64,000 nucleotides of DNA, taken from the NCBI GenBank assembly GCA_023935145.1, contig CM043697.1:54200001-54264000 (forward strand). Reading direction: 5' to 3'. Each line of letters opens with the position of its first letter. Position 1 is the first letter of the stretch. This document shows, one piece after another, positions 35,750 to 47,908 of this stretch. The stretch is from Bretschneidera sinensis (Eukaryota; Streptophyta; Magnoliopsida; Brassicales; Akaniaceae). The notes under the pieces were generated by a model. It was not told where the DNA came from and searched no databases. It saw only the letters and a program-made list of their open reading frames with translations. The translations under genes and the position numbers were made by a program.

Positions 35750-38052
35750 CTATAGATTACAACTTGAATTTTCTTTTAATTTCAATTTGTTCCTCAGCCT
35801 TAACTCCAGCATGGAAAATGTTAGACTTGGCCAGGCTTGCTTGCAGCCCAGAGCACTCACTGAACTGATGTTAGACTTGGCCAGGCTTGCTTGCAGCCCA
35901 GAGCACTCACTGAACTGATTAATACACTCCATTAGTAGCCCAACTGATTTGTCATCCCCTCTAGCAAAGAGAATGAGGTCATCTGCAAAAGCTAAGTGTG
36001 TGATCTTAAGCTTGTCACATTTAGGGTGGTATCTGAACCCATCTTCTTCCTTTAACCTCCCAAGGAGTCTGGACAAGTACTCCACTATTATTACAAACAA
36101 GTAAGGGGAGAAAGGATCACCCTGTCTAAGGCCTCTTTTGCCAGCAAAGAACTCATGCATACTCCCATTGATGGATAGGGAGAAGGATGTAGAAGAGACA
36201 CATTCTATGACCCAGCTCCTAAATTTTCCAGGCAACCCAAGATCCTCCAGAAGATTATCCAGAAATTCACATTCAACCGAATCATATGCTTTCCTGAGGT
36301 CAATCTTGATCATGCATCTAGGGGAGATTCTTTTCCTACAATACTTCCTGAGGAGTTCCTAAACCAAGTAGATGTTTTCTGACATACTTTTTGCTTTGAT
36401 AAAGGCAGCTTGGGCTTGGTTGACAATGGGGTTGAGGCATGGAGCTAATCTTGCAGCCAGGATCTTAGAAATGATCTTATATACCACATTACAGCATGCT
36501 ATGGGTCTGAAGTCCTCAACTCTTGAAGCTTGTTTACATTTTGGGATCAAAGCCAATGAGGTGTGGTTTATTTGCCTTAGGAGTTTGCCATTCTGAAAGA
36601 ATTCCATCACTGCCTCTATCATATCTTTACTGATAACATCCCAGGATTTCTTGAAGAATTTGGAGGAGTATCTATCACGGTCAGAGGACTTGTCTTCCCC
36701 AATACTCCACAGAGCTACTTTGATCTCTTCCTTAGAGACATCTCTAATCAGCTGGTCAATTTGACTCTCTTGGACAAGAAGGCCAGCTCTAATAACCTCC
36801 ATATCAATTGGCCTGCAAAGTGAAGAGGAGCCAATGAGGTTCATGTAGAATTTGAGGAATTCCTCATTCACTTCAACTTCTGAGGTAGTCAAGGCTCCAT
36901 TAAAGGAAACAACTGCAGCTATATGATTTTTACTAGTTCTCCTTTTAACGAAGGCATGGAAGAACTTAGAGCCCCTATCACTGTTGAGGAGGTATCTACA
37001 CTTAGCTTGTTGAGATAGGAAGCTCCTTTCAGCTTCAGCTAGTTGAAAGGCCTTGAGTTTCATGGTAACCACCATAGATTGTATCTCAGGGTCAGCTGGG
37101 TTATCATGAAGCTCCTTTTGGAGGTTGGCAAGGGTGGAAGAGGCCTCCAAGGCTCTGTTAGAAATGTGGCTAAAGTGTTTTTCATTGAGCATCTTGAAGT
37201 GGGATTTAAGGGTCTTCAGGTTTCTACAAAGTTTGAACAACTTAGTCCCCCCCCCCCCAAGGTCCTGCCCCAATGGGCTCTAACTATGTCCAGGAACTTT
37301 TCATGCTCAGTCCACATATTGAAGAACTTGAAGGATCTTCTACCCCCACTAATCTCATCCATCAGGCTAACAAGACAAAGAGACTGATCAGATAGGCACC
37401 CTGAGGGCAGGAAGGATGCTCGGGCTCTCATCCCCTTTTGATACCAAACATTGTTCACCATGATCCTGTCCAACTTACACTAAACTTTGTTGTTAGTCCA
37501 AGTATAAAGGCATCCAGAGGCATTGACATCAGATAACCCTATTTCTCTACAACAAAATGAGGGGTCCCTAAGCTCATAGTCTGTTACAGGTAGGCCATTG
37601 GCTTTCTCTTCAACAACAAAGACATTATTGAAATCCCCTAAGACCAGCCAAGGGCTTAGGCATTCATAGCTGAAAGTACATAAATTATCCCACAAGGGTC
37701 TTCTAGCCACAATGGTGTTACAACCATAAACAAAACTAATTACAAATTTACAAGAAGTGATTAAACATAAAGCACTACAATGAATAACTTGAGGGCTAGC
37801 TTCTATTAAAGACAGACTGACCTTAGAGGGGTCCCATAGGATCAAAATTCTACCATGTTGATGAGTGGAGAAGTTGTTGATCTGACTCCACAGGTTGAAT
37901 TTGTAACCCATTATTCTGTGCAGCTTGGTTTCATCTAACTTACACTCCAAAATTCCCATCACATCAATCTTCTTGCTCTTCATGAGGTGCAACACCCAAT
38001 TGTGTTTCAGGGGCTTGTGGAAGCCCCTGATATTCCAGCTAGCTACAATCAT
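35750..38052 (-). pseudogene. LINE ORF2: AP endonuclease and reverse transcriptase, C-terminally deleted
   Basis: Start MIVASWNIRGFHKPLK; endonuclease motifs ILECKLDETK (catalytic Glu) and LVLGDFNNVF (about 37625-37650). Reverse transcriptase motifs follow: LALIPKCKQASRVEDFRPIA (about 36460-36540), QAAFIKAKSMSENIYLV, IDLRKAYDSVECEFL (about 36260-36305), GLRQGDPFSPYLF and the catalytic HLAFADDLILFARGD (about 35960-36010). Breaks: TAG at 37480-37482 after NNKV in place of a Trp codon, a frameshift at a 12-base C run (37247-37258), and TAG at 36359-36361 in place of Gln. The frame ends soon after the FADD motif; the thumb, zinc-finger and RNase H portions of plant LINEs are absent, so ORF2 is about 770 codons against the usual 1200 or more. 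Confidence 0.9.
35819..35918. repeat. Perfect 50-bp tandem duplication in LINE ORF2
   Basis: TTAGACTTGGCCAGGCTTGC begins at 35821 and again at 35871; both copies run identically to TCACTGAACTGAT. It lies at the edge of the missing ORF2 C-terminus and shifts the last codons of the frame. Confidence 0.95.
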
Positions 38053-38336
38053 TTAGGGGGCTGGGAGGCCTTACCTCCTTTCCTAACTTGATGGTGATCT
38101 TTCTGGCCAGCCTTCTTTTTCTTATTCTTTGTGACAAGGAGGAACCCCCCTTGCTCCCCTGGGGTCATAGGCATATCATTAGTGTCTGGAGAATCAGGGA
38201 AAAGAGAGGGCCTTAGACTAGCTACCACCTGTCTAGGAGAAAGAGAAGGCTCATGACTATCCTCCTCTCTAGACTCTTTAGGGCAGGGATGATCTCTTAT
38301 AGTATCTCTTTCAGCTTGGGCCTAATCTATGTGGGT

Positions 38337-39839
38337 TTAGGCTGTCTTCCCTTTAACTGGGGAGGCAGCATTAGGCCTCTCCACTACTGTCTCGGCTTGG
38401 GGATTGGGCTCTCTTGAGTCAACCTCTTTAGGAACTTGAGCCCCTGCATGCCTTGGAGGTTCAAATTCCTTGGCATTTTGTTTCCTCCCCTTATCTGATT
38501 TGGCATTCAGGCTGCAGGAGTGGAGGTCATGCCCAAAGACCTTACATTTAGGGCAGTATCTTGGGAGGTTATCATAGGAAATTCTTTGTTCAAAGGTGGT
38601 CCCATTAGGAAAGCTTAATGGCACAGAGAACTTAATCTTCTTTGCTATGTCAACCTCTACAAGCAACCTAGCATAGGAGATTCTCTCTTTGGTATTAGTG
38701 AACTGATCAGCATAGAGGGGTTTGCCTAATTGGGAGCCTATTTTACTAAGGCTACTAGCAGTCCACAACTTTAAGGGCAAGCCCTTCAATTGAATCCATA
38801 TAGGGATGGTGCTTATTCCCTCATTGCCAAATTGGAAGAACTTTGGCATAGCTTTGAGTAATAAAGGTCTACCATAGACTTGGTAGGGGCTTTCTTGAAG
38901 CACATTCATACTTGTTTCAGCATTTTCAAATTTAAACACTATCCAACCACTATCATGGTATTGGGTTAGAACTTTTACCTTCCATGAGTCTGTGAGCATC
39001 TTTAAGGCAGCCCTTCCTGGAAATCTCCCTGCAAAGTACCCCACTAAGCAATGTGGGTAGTCACCAAAGACCTCCTCAATGTCTTCTTCAGTGATACACA
39101 CTGTGTCCCCTTCACATTCAATAGAAGAGAGCTGCAAGCCTTTACTTTGCTTTCTATTCTCTGCAAAGAGACTAACCTAGGGGGCTTTCCTACTACCATC
39201 CAAGGGGGGTTCCATTTAACCTGTCTCCTTTGCATTAGAACTAGCTAGAACAGTAGGGGGTTCCTGCCTTAGGGAGGGCTCTTTGGAGCTGGAACCACTA
39301 TAGAGGCTCCCATCCCTCATTGGAGAGGGGGGGCATTTACCCTTTCTCTGCTCTACATTGTCTTTGGAAGTAGCTGCAGGCTTCTCGTGAATAGTACCCA
39401 AATAGTTGGAGTATTCTTCCTCACTAGAAGAATAAGAGGTAGCCTGGTCTGAAGCCTCACCATCCTCTCCACTGTCTTCAGAGGAGCTTGGGGACTCATT
39501 CTCCAAAGCCTGGTTGCCATCCTGCAGAGCTTCCTTTGCTAGAGATTGATTTTGGTTACTGTTCACCATTGAAGCTCTGAGGGAGCTTTCTTCTTTTTCC
39601 GAGCCAGAGCTACCCAACTCAGGCCTCTTAGACTTAGGTTCCTTTTCTCCCAAGGAGTAGGAAGAGCTTCCTGAAACCTTGCTTGTTCCTTTGGACCCAT
39701 TCTTGCTGGAGTCCTCTGCAACTTCTTCTCGCGACAGCAGCACTGTAGCAGCTTTGGTTTTGAAATGATTTTGGACAAACTCCAAGTCATTTCTCTCTTG
39801 GACTGAGAGGCGGTTCCTAGAAGCTTTCTTCTTTCCCAT
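38337..39839 (-). pseudogene. LINE ORF1: DUF4283/zinc-knuckle nucleic-acid-binding protein, two stops
   Basis: One frame from MGKKKASRNRLSVQERNDLE (39839) to 38337, about 500 codons, broken only by TAA at 39216-39218 and TAG at 39177-39179. The N-terminal half is Ser/Glu-rich and low in complexity (SEDSGEDGEASDQATSYSSS). The second half has the plant LINE DUF4283 fold, including DSGWIVFKFENAETSMNVLQ, GLPLKLWTASSLSKIGSQLG and a knuckle YCPKCKVFGHDLHSC (CX2CX4HX4C, about 38515-38560). In the family this protein binds element RNA. With both stops reverted it would be one continuous ORF1. Confidence 0.88.
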
Positions 39840-39980
39840 GCTAGAAAGAGCATTGGATTTGGTACAGAGAAGAGGGGAAGAGGAAGAGAGAAGGGCAAGA
39901 AACCATGGACAGGTTACTGTAGTAGTTTGAGAGCTTCTCTCTCTAACCTGTCCGGGTTTAACAACTCTCTGTTACACTTT

Positions 39981-40791
39981 CTTTGATTGATTTGGGTTTG
40001 CCTTTCTACCAACCTTTCATAGTTTTTCTTCACTTTACTAACCCATTTTCTTTCCCCGGAGCTCCACTAGTAGGGCTCAGGAATTATATGGATAAATTAC
40101 ACATACCTCTTTTCATGTAATTAAACTTTCCAAGGGGTGTAGCACTACACCCTTGGTAAGAAGAATTAAGTTTCATGTAATTTTGTATGATTAAACTTTC
40201 CTATCAAAAAGTGTGAACGGTTTAAAAAATGCAAAGAAAGTACTTACAATTATATGTTACATCAAGGTCTATGTAATTTAACCATTATATATTTATTAAT
40301 TTTTTAAAATATTAATTATTCATCAGGTCTTTTTACCGTTGTTTTGCTGTAAGTGTTTATATACGGTTACAAAATCCTAATGTAGATCGGATCCAACCCG
40401 ATAACTTTTTTATTTTTTATCTGGTCATTCAAAATTCTTTCAAGTATATCACAATAAATCACTTTATTTTTTTTATATTTTATATATTTTGATGGGATGA
40501 CACAATTTGATTGTTTTAAAAGATCTTATAAATTTGATACTACACAAAAAATTTTTTTCTATAAATTGTTTAACAACAACTAAATTTACTATGCTAAAAT
40601 GGCAAATGGATTAGGTGTTGTTCTTAAGGTATTGGAGTGGCTTCTAGTGTCTAAACTAAGTTTTGTGAGGGTTGAGGGATGATCTTATTATGGTTTATAA
40701 ACTTTAAATATTATTAGTTATCAAGAGAAGTGTATTGTACATGATAAATATTTTGTGTGATTAATATTTCATTCTTTTTATATGTAATTAA

Positions 40792-40837
<46 letters not shown>

Positions 40838-43377
40838 TGCTTGTTTTTAAATAAAAGAAAATAAGATGCAATCATCAAAATTATAATATTGAAAACATTA
40901 ATTTTGTTTTGATGTAAACAAAATATCTAGAAAATAAAAATGTAAACAAAATCTTATGTACTGATGAATTTATTAATTGATAAAAAAAACTAATTGAATA
41001 TATTAGTAGATAATAAATATTCCAAAATAATCCTTATCAATATTTTTTTCAATTTAATGTATCTAATTAGATAGTAACATTTTTTGTGGAAATATATTTT
41101 TATGAAGTAATGATTTTTTAATAGTGTGTTTATATTGAGTTTCTAAACTATTTTCTAACAAAAAAATCCAAACTTTATAAAATAAGAAACATTAATTTTA
41201 TTGAAATTTATTCAAAATCCAATGTATAACGTATTTATGAATTTATTAATACAAAAGAAATAAGAAAAATATTTTTAATTGAATAGTTATTAATATTTTT
41301 TTAATTTAAATAATTTATTTATGAAAGAACTTGCTCATATGGATCAATAATTTTATTTTGTAATGACTTACTTATATAGAGTATATTAAGATAAGAAAAT
41401 GTCAGTTTATTGATTTAGTTGCGTGATAATTTAATTATTTATTAAAGACTTGTTTTTATAAAACAATGATGAATTATTTATAAAATATATTCTTATATAA
41501 AGAACCAAAATTCAATGAGAAAAAGAAAAAGTGCTTAAAATAAAATATTATTATGTAAAGGTATTTTTTTTTATAAAAAAATAATGTATTACACTACATT
41601 TGTACTTTTATTTAGGTTAACATGAATTTGGTTGAAAACTTATATATATTTTACCTCAATTTGTACTCGCAATTCCTACTTAAAAACTAAAAGATGATTT
41701 ATGAAGAAAGAATTTTCACTTTCACGAATCTCCTCCAAACGCCACAAACCTAAAGGTTGGCATCAATGCCCGTTTCTTGAAATGTGCTGGATCAAATTTT
41801 GATAGGTTTAGGAAAATGAGCTCAACCAAACATGACCCCAACAAATTACATACAATTTTACGAAATCTTTCTCTTCTTCATTGTTTATGCATACATTGAG
41901 CGTGAATAAGTAATATATGATATTAATTAGAGTTTATTGCATCGTAGATCTTTAAAGTATTAACCCATTGCACTTAACTCCCTAAACTATTAATTTGGCG
42001 TCCCAACTCTTTTAACTATGAATAAGTTGTAATCAACTCCTTATACCCATTTTTTGGCCAATATACTCGATGGAAACAAAAAAAATTACCAAAAGGGCAT
42101 CACATGCCTCTCACGTGATAAGACTTATTCTCAAATTGTGCGCATGCCAATTGTATTTAGAATGGATCAAGAGTCATGCTTCTTTTATCTAATTCAAAGG
42201 GTCTCACTTGCTCTAAGAAAAGATCAAGAAAATTGAGCCTTTCAAATGATGAAACGCGTGTCGAACAGAAAATCACAAAGAGAAAACCAAATCTAAAACC
42301 CATTAACTGTTGGCAATCGAGAGAATCCTGAAAGTGGTGAGGAGGCACTTGCTCCGATCAAGGGGACTATGGTTTTGATGAGATTTTTGGAGCTTTTTCC
42401 ATTGGTCATTTTTGTTCCATTGTGACCTAGGAAAATTGAAAAAGAAGTCTACCATATCAAGAAATTGAAGACTAGCCGGTGATAATTGTGTCAACAAATT
42501 GAAACCTAGGTTGTGAATTGAAGCTATCACTAATATCGAAATTGAATCACAGGTTATGGTGTGTAATTAACAAATTAAAATTGTGTTGTTTGACTTAAAT
42601 TTGTTTTGATTTGTTGTTTGTTGCACATATAGTGTTGTCCTTGAGCTCGTTTGATTTGTTGTTTGTTGCATATATAGTTTAATTATTTCTTAATTGTGAA
42701 TTGGTTATGGGGTTTTTTTTTCTTTTCTGATTTTTTAATAAGTCCCTTTAAGAAATGATTCATGGGGTTTGGTTGTAGCATGAAGAAGCATTCATAACTT
42801 TCATGCCGACAATATTTCCATAATTTTTGTGGATCCACGAACAAATTGTTATTTCTATAAAATTATGGAGTTGAGTTTTCAAATGTTAAGCACTTAACAC
42901 AGAGTTTTTGATAATTTATGGCTAGAGGAGGAAATACATCAATGCATATTGGACTAACAACCTAGTTATTGGTCAATTTTCATTTTTTCTGATAAATCTA
43001 ATTGGATTTTTCTTGTATTACTCAGTATTGAACTTGAATTCATGCAATATTGGTTTTCTTTAGCTCTTTTCACGAATCTGTTATCATTTTCTAGTTTATG
43101 GAGTTAATCTTGCATAGGTTGGTTAAATGTTCTATTTTTTTAGTAATATTTTATTTTGTTTATGCAAAATTTCAATATTGTTAATCTTCAAGTTCAACCT
43201 AATTATTAAAACAAGTACTTTCTCTACCACATGGATTGTGATCACCCATTTCTAGGCTATTAAAAATGGCTTACAGCCCATATAATTGGTTAAAGAAGTT
43301 TAAAGAATAAAGTTCCAAATATTAATGTTTTGTGCTAAATGTAATTTACTCATACAACAATCTATTTGATTGCTTTG
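39981..43377. other. Intergenic DNA upstream of PARP1/LINE
   Basis: The first 100-150 bases after the LINE are presumably the former PARP1 promoter. The rest is very AT-rich with no supportable gene; short frames near 42054-42530 have no domain. Confidence 0.55.
40791..40836. repeat. (AAT)n microsatellite
   Basis: About fifteen uninterrupted AAT units in AT-rich spacer. Confidence 0.95.
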
Positions 43378-44766
43378 TGATGAGTGCCAAATATTGCATA
43401 TTTTGACCACTTAATTTACATTTGTTAGCTTAGGAATTTGTTACTTTGAGTTGTTTTTCGTTGTTTTACAGGTTTACAAGCTTGGAAAAGAGTTTCACTA
43501 AATTGCCAGAATTGCTCGTACAGATCAGCCATTTTTGAGGATTAAACTGTATTGATTCAGGAAGAACCAAGAGATCAACCATATATGCTTGGAAAGATCC
43601 GGATGTCTATTTTCTGAAGAATTTACGGATCAATAAAATGATTTTTCTAGAGAAAGTTATGGCAGTTTTAGTAGACAAAGGTCAGGCTGTGCATGATTTC
43701 AGCGTGACAGATCAGCCATTTTTGAGGATTTAACTGTATTGATTCAGGAAGAACCAAGAGATGAGCCATATATGCTTGGAAAGATCCAGATGTCTATTTT
43801 CTGAGAAATTTTACGGATCAATAAAATGATTTTTCTAGAGAACGTTATAGTTTTAGTAGACAAAGGTCAAAGAGCAAAAGCTGAAATCTGCAGTATCCCA
43901 CATCGGAATGGAAACACATTGCACTTGTGATGTTTCTCTATATAAGCCCCTCTTCACTTCATATTTAGTGTGCAATTCCTAGTGCCATTTGGTGTAATCC
44001 AGTAGATGTTTGCTAGCATTCTAGTGGATTCCGAAGGCTTTGCTACCACGAGGGGTAGTGCTGCCCAACAGCGAGTGAAATTTCTCCCATGTATAGTCAG
44101 TTTTAATTTATTGTTTTTTTTTTTAGTTTAATGTTTAGCAATTTTATTATGAACTCTAGTTTCATAATTATGAGTGGCTAAAATCTTCAACTAAGGTTGA
44201 AGATGAAGCCTCGCCATTGTTTGGCATAATAGTTTCAGATTTGTTTATACAATTCTGATTTTTTTTAAGCATAAATGTTCTGTCAATTATTTGAGTAAAA
44301 TCTTATGATTGATTGCGTTTAAATTGTTCTGTTGGATATTTCGTGTGTTTCATCTGATGGATACATCAAATTATTTTTGATTAAATTGGATTTCTTTTGT
44401 GATTTGTTAAAAGCGGATACATTGGATGCTTTTGGTTTAATTGGGATATTTGTTGTTTTTTGTTTTAAGTTGGATTCATGGAATGTTTTGATAGGCTATT
44501 TTTAGAACATGAAGATATATGCTTAACTTTGGTGGGGTGGATTCAGAAACCTTAGTGTCTTTATTATTAGTTTTAAATCAATTAGTTTAGTTTTTATTTG
44601 TTTTGCAACATATAATTCAAAACTCGGAACTAGGTTAAGATAAGTTTAGTTTAGATAAAATTACATTTTCACAACGCAATTCCCTGTGGATTCGACCTCG
44701 CACTTGCACATGCACAACACTATATTGCAAACAACTCGTGCGCTTGCAAGTAATTTAAAACTCACA
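43378..44766 (+). mobile_element. 5' LTR of Athila-like element A
   Basis: TGATGAGTGCCAAATATTGC to AAAACTCACA, 1389 bp, matched by 47909-49276. It contains an internal tandem duplication of about 187 bp (units from about 43520 and 43707, sharing CAGATCAGCCATTTTTGAGG and GGAAAGATCC) present in both LTRs, so it predates insertion. Confidence 0.9.
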
Positions 44767-44775
44767 ATAAGTTTT

Positions 44776-44793
44776 TGGCGCCATTGTCGGGGA
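44776..44793 (+). promoter_or_regulatory. Primer-binding site of Athila-like element A
   Basis: TGGCGCCATTGTCGGGGA lies nine bases after the LTR end. It is the Athila-type primer site with two changes relative to TGGCGCCGTTGCCGGGGA in element B. Confidence 0.85.
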
Positions 44794-44949
44794 GTTGTTT
44801 GGTTTGTGAAAATTAAATTTTTGGTCTGAATTAATTTTATTTTTCTACTAGTTTAGTTAGCATTTTTGTTTTATTTTTCTTTTGCAATTTTATTTAGTTT
44901 ATTTGTTTCCATTGGCAATTGCCCATAATAAAAATTTAAAATTAAAAAA

Positions 44950-46678
44950 AATGTGGATGAATCCAGCGTCGGTTTCACAGTCTTTAGAGGACGCCCTCAA
45001 GGATTTCATTAAAATGACCGGCCAGTCCATTAATACAGCCAATACATTCAATGTTGATAGCTGTTCCATTTGTGCTAGTCCTATGCATCTAGCACAGAAT
45101 TATCCATCAATGCCGATTTTTTTCGAGTATCCTATGGAACAAGTGAATGCTTTCAATGACTATCGGAGGCAATCAAATGGATCTTACTCCGAGACGTACA
45201 ATCCAGGGTGGTTGAACCACTCTGATTTTTCATGGAAGCAGAACTAACTGATGAAGCAGGGAGGAGCCCCTCATTATGCTCAAAATCAATACCCTCCTGG
45301 ATTTCCTCCACTAGTTCCAAGTTATGGTCGCTTAGCCCATCTAGCACCATCACCCGCTTACCAAGCTCCCAGTTAAGCACCAACGTCAGTTTCACAGTCA
45401 TTGGAGTACGTCTTAAATGATTTCAGAAAGATGACCGGCCAATCTATAAGTGAAGTGAGGAGTGCAACAATAGTAAACACCTAAGTAATTGCCAAGCTAG
45501 AGAGTTAAATGGGTCAAATTACAAGTCACTTGGGTGAAGGAGAGTAGGGAAAGTTCCCTAGTCAACCCGTGCCCAACCCTAAGGAACAGTTTGCGGTTGA
45601 AAATTCATCAACTCCTATGCACGGGCAGGAACAAGTGCAAGCGATTGTCACATTGAGGTATGGAAGACAAGTGGACAATCAAGTGGAAGAGAACCCCGCT
45701 CTGCAGCAAGGGCAAGAAAGTGGCAACAAGGAGAAAAGAGATGCTGAGCCATCTACAGCCACACTTACTATTAAGGATCTTCCTGGGGCGTTTGTACCTA
45801 AAGCACCTTACCCTGAGAGATTACAAGCGTCTGTCTAAGAAAGGAGGGCAGTCTGAGGACAGTGTGGAGGCATGCTTTGCTCAGTTTGGAGAGGATTTGG
45901 ATTTAGATAAGCTACTTAAGCAAGCAACTGTTATCTTGGAGTCTGATCATCGGGAGAGCAATAAGACAGAGGAGACTGTGGGTGAATCAAGCATTGAGGA
46001 CCCCCAGGAGGCATGCTCTGCTCAGTTTGGAGAAGATTTGGATTTGGATAAGTTACTTGAGCAAGCAAATGCTACTTTGGAGTCTGCTCCTCAGAAGAGC
46101 AGTGAGACGGAGGAGACCACAGCACCTGAACCCTTCAAGAAGGAACTTAAGCCTTTACCGAACAATCTTAAGTATAAGTTCCTAGGTCCAGCAGATTCTT
46201 TGCCTCTGACTATAGCTTCAGATTTGGTTGATGCTCAAGTGGATAAATTATTAGACGTTTTAAGATAGCACAATGAAGCTATAGGCTGGACTATTGAGGA
46301 TATTAAGGGGATCAGCCCCTCGATGGTGATGCACAAGTTACATTTGGAGGAGAGTGTCAAGCCATCGAGGGAGCCATAAAGAAGGCTCAACCCAGCTATA
46401 CAAGAGGTTGTAAGGACTGAAGTGATAAAGCTGTTGGATGTAGGGATCATTTATCCAATCTTTGATAGTGAGTGGGTGAGCCCGATTCATTTCGTGCCAA
46501 AGCAAGCTAGATTGACGGTAGTGATAAATAAAGACGACGAGTTGGTTCCAACTCGTGTGCAATCAGGATGGAGAGTGTGTCTAGACTACCGTAAGTGGAA
46601 TGCTACCACAAGGAAGGATCATTTTCCACTCCCATTTATTGATCAGATGGTGGAGCGTTTAGCTGGGCACGATTACTA
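44950..46678 (+). pseudogene. Athila-like gag and start of reverse transcriptase (element A)
   Basis: Gag remnants include a zinc-knuckle-like CSICASPMHLAQNYP and YNPGWLNHSDFSWKQN (about 45200-45245), then AIVTLRYGRQVDNQV and PGAFVPKAPYPERLQ (about 45780-45830). A 47-codon tandem repeat (EACFAQFGEDLDLDKLL and EACSAQFGEDLDLDKLL, 45868 and 46009) follows. Next comes the run into reverse transcriptase: LKPLPNNLKYKFLGPADSLP, GWTIEDIKGISPSMVMHKLH, VRTEVIKLLDVGIIYPI, WRVCLDYRKWNATTRKDHFP, ending IDQMVERLAGHDY with TAA at 46678. Protease is missing between gag and this segment, and the palm with its catalytic aspartates is missing after it. Several stops and a frameshift lie between pieces. Confidence 0.88.
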
Positions 46679-46679
46679 A

Positions 46680-47908
46680 TTTTGGGTCTGGCTGAAGACG
46701 TTAAACTTAGCGCTCATGGGAGGCACCCCACAGCTTATCCTTTTTGTTTACTTATTATTTGACATATTTATGATTAATGTTTGTTTCCAGTATTTTTGTT
46801 TTCCAGTCTTTATTTTTTAGGGACAACGTGTACTTCAGTTCAAGTTTGGGGGTATGCTATGAACCATACCAAGTCTAGATGGTTCTTCATATCCCAGGTC
46901 AGCTCTTTCCATATTATTCACACATTGGGGTCAATGTGTAATTTAAGTTTGGAGGTATAGGAGACACATTATACACACTTTGTCCTAATTTGTTGTTGTT
47001 TTTCTTCATTTTAAAAAAAAAAAAAAGGTAAATGCATTATCATGTTATTTTGAAATTTTAGTTTATCTAAACAAATATTGTAATGGGATTTCATTGGTGA
47101 GCTTAAAATTTTGAACACTTGATTTGATAATAGAGTTTTAAAACTTTGTTACTTACTTTGGGCATTTGAGAATTCGCATGTTTGAGCTAATCTAACACGA
47201 GCATATTAGTACATATTTGTGTGAGGTATGACATGCGATTTCAATGTGTATGTTTCCTTGACTTAACTGAAACTGGATGACTTGTAGGATTAACACTTGG
47301 GCACAGAAAAGCAAAAAAAAAAAAAAAAAAAATAACGATCATCATCAATAAACTTTCCACTGAGTAACTGGACCTCTTGCCTCAGTAAGCAGTGAGTGTT
47401 CACGTCAAAAGGTGGGAATTTTATTCATAATGATCATTGCGAAACTTTCCGCTGAGTAACTAGACCTCTTGCCTCAGTAAGCAGTGAGCGTTCACGTCAA
47501 AAGATGGAAATTTTGCTTGGTAGCATTAAGGTCAGTTTAGTTTTGTAGCCTTTTTGACTCGAGTTAGTAAGTCCTTAGGGGTGTCTTTACACCTAATACC
47601 CTAAAACCATCTGGTTTGGGAGTCATTGACTCAACACTCGCTACATGGGTCAATTAGAAAGCTACACTGATTCAAGCTTGTGATGTCGTAGCCTGCCTCT
47701 TGTAAGTAATTAAGTTTTTAAATTCTTATTCATTGTGAAGATGAGTTATATTTTTTAAGCTTGCTCATGAATGAATATCATGGTTTTGAGTGCTCCTTAA
47801 ATTTTTGGATACCATGAGTGATAAACTTATCTTGATGTTCTTTGTTTTTCATTTAGTTTTTTATTTTGTTTTGCTAAGGGACTAGCAAAATGTAAGTTTG
47901 GAGGTATT
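46680..47908 (+). other. 3' untranslated region of Athila-like element A
   Basis: Begins with GCTGAAGACGTTAAACTTAGCGCTCATGGGAGGC, broken here as GCTGAAGACGTTAAACTTAG and CGCTCATGGGAGGC, the conserved block upstream of Athila 3' regions, directly after the truncated reverse transcriptase. Contains A runs at about 47019 and 47311 and a tandem repeat at 47350-47525. Ends with the polypurine-like AAGTTTGGAGGTATT against the 3' LTR. Confidence 0.75.
47350..47525. repeat. 92-bp tandem repeat in Athila-like 3' region
   Basis: AAACTTTCCACTGAGTAACT and AAACTTTCCGCTGAGTAACT start about 92 bases apart and run on through CCTCTTGCCTCAGTAAGCAG and TTCACGTCAAAA in both. Confidence 0.85.

Larger units (their letters stand above)
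35364..39965 (-). mobile_element. L1-type LINE retrotransposon inserted upstream of PARP1 pseudogene
   Basis: Minus-strand element with poly-A tail (T run at 35361-35379), a 3' UTR (about 35380-35750), an endonuclease/reverse-transcriptase ORF2 and a gag-like ORF1, bounded by a 15-bp target duplication with one mismatch. The insertion point is about 140 bp upstream of the PARP1 pseudogene start codon and in the same orientation, so it cuts through that gene's former leader or promoter. Frames are open over long stretches with few stops, so it is younger than most elements here. It is about 4.6 kb, short for a plant LINE because the end of ORF2 is missing. Confidence 0.92.

Noticed and set aside
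39563..39898. Second frame over LINE ORF1 (111 codons)
   Set aside because: Out-of-frame shadow of the Ser/Glu-rich ORF1 start.
42054..42530. Small open frames upstream of element A
   Set aside because: Short, overlapping on both strands, no recognisable domain.
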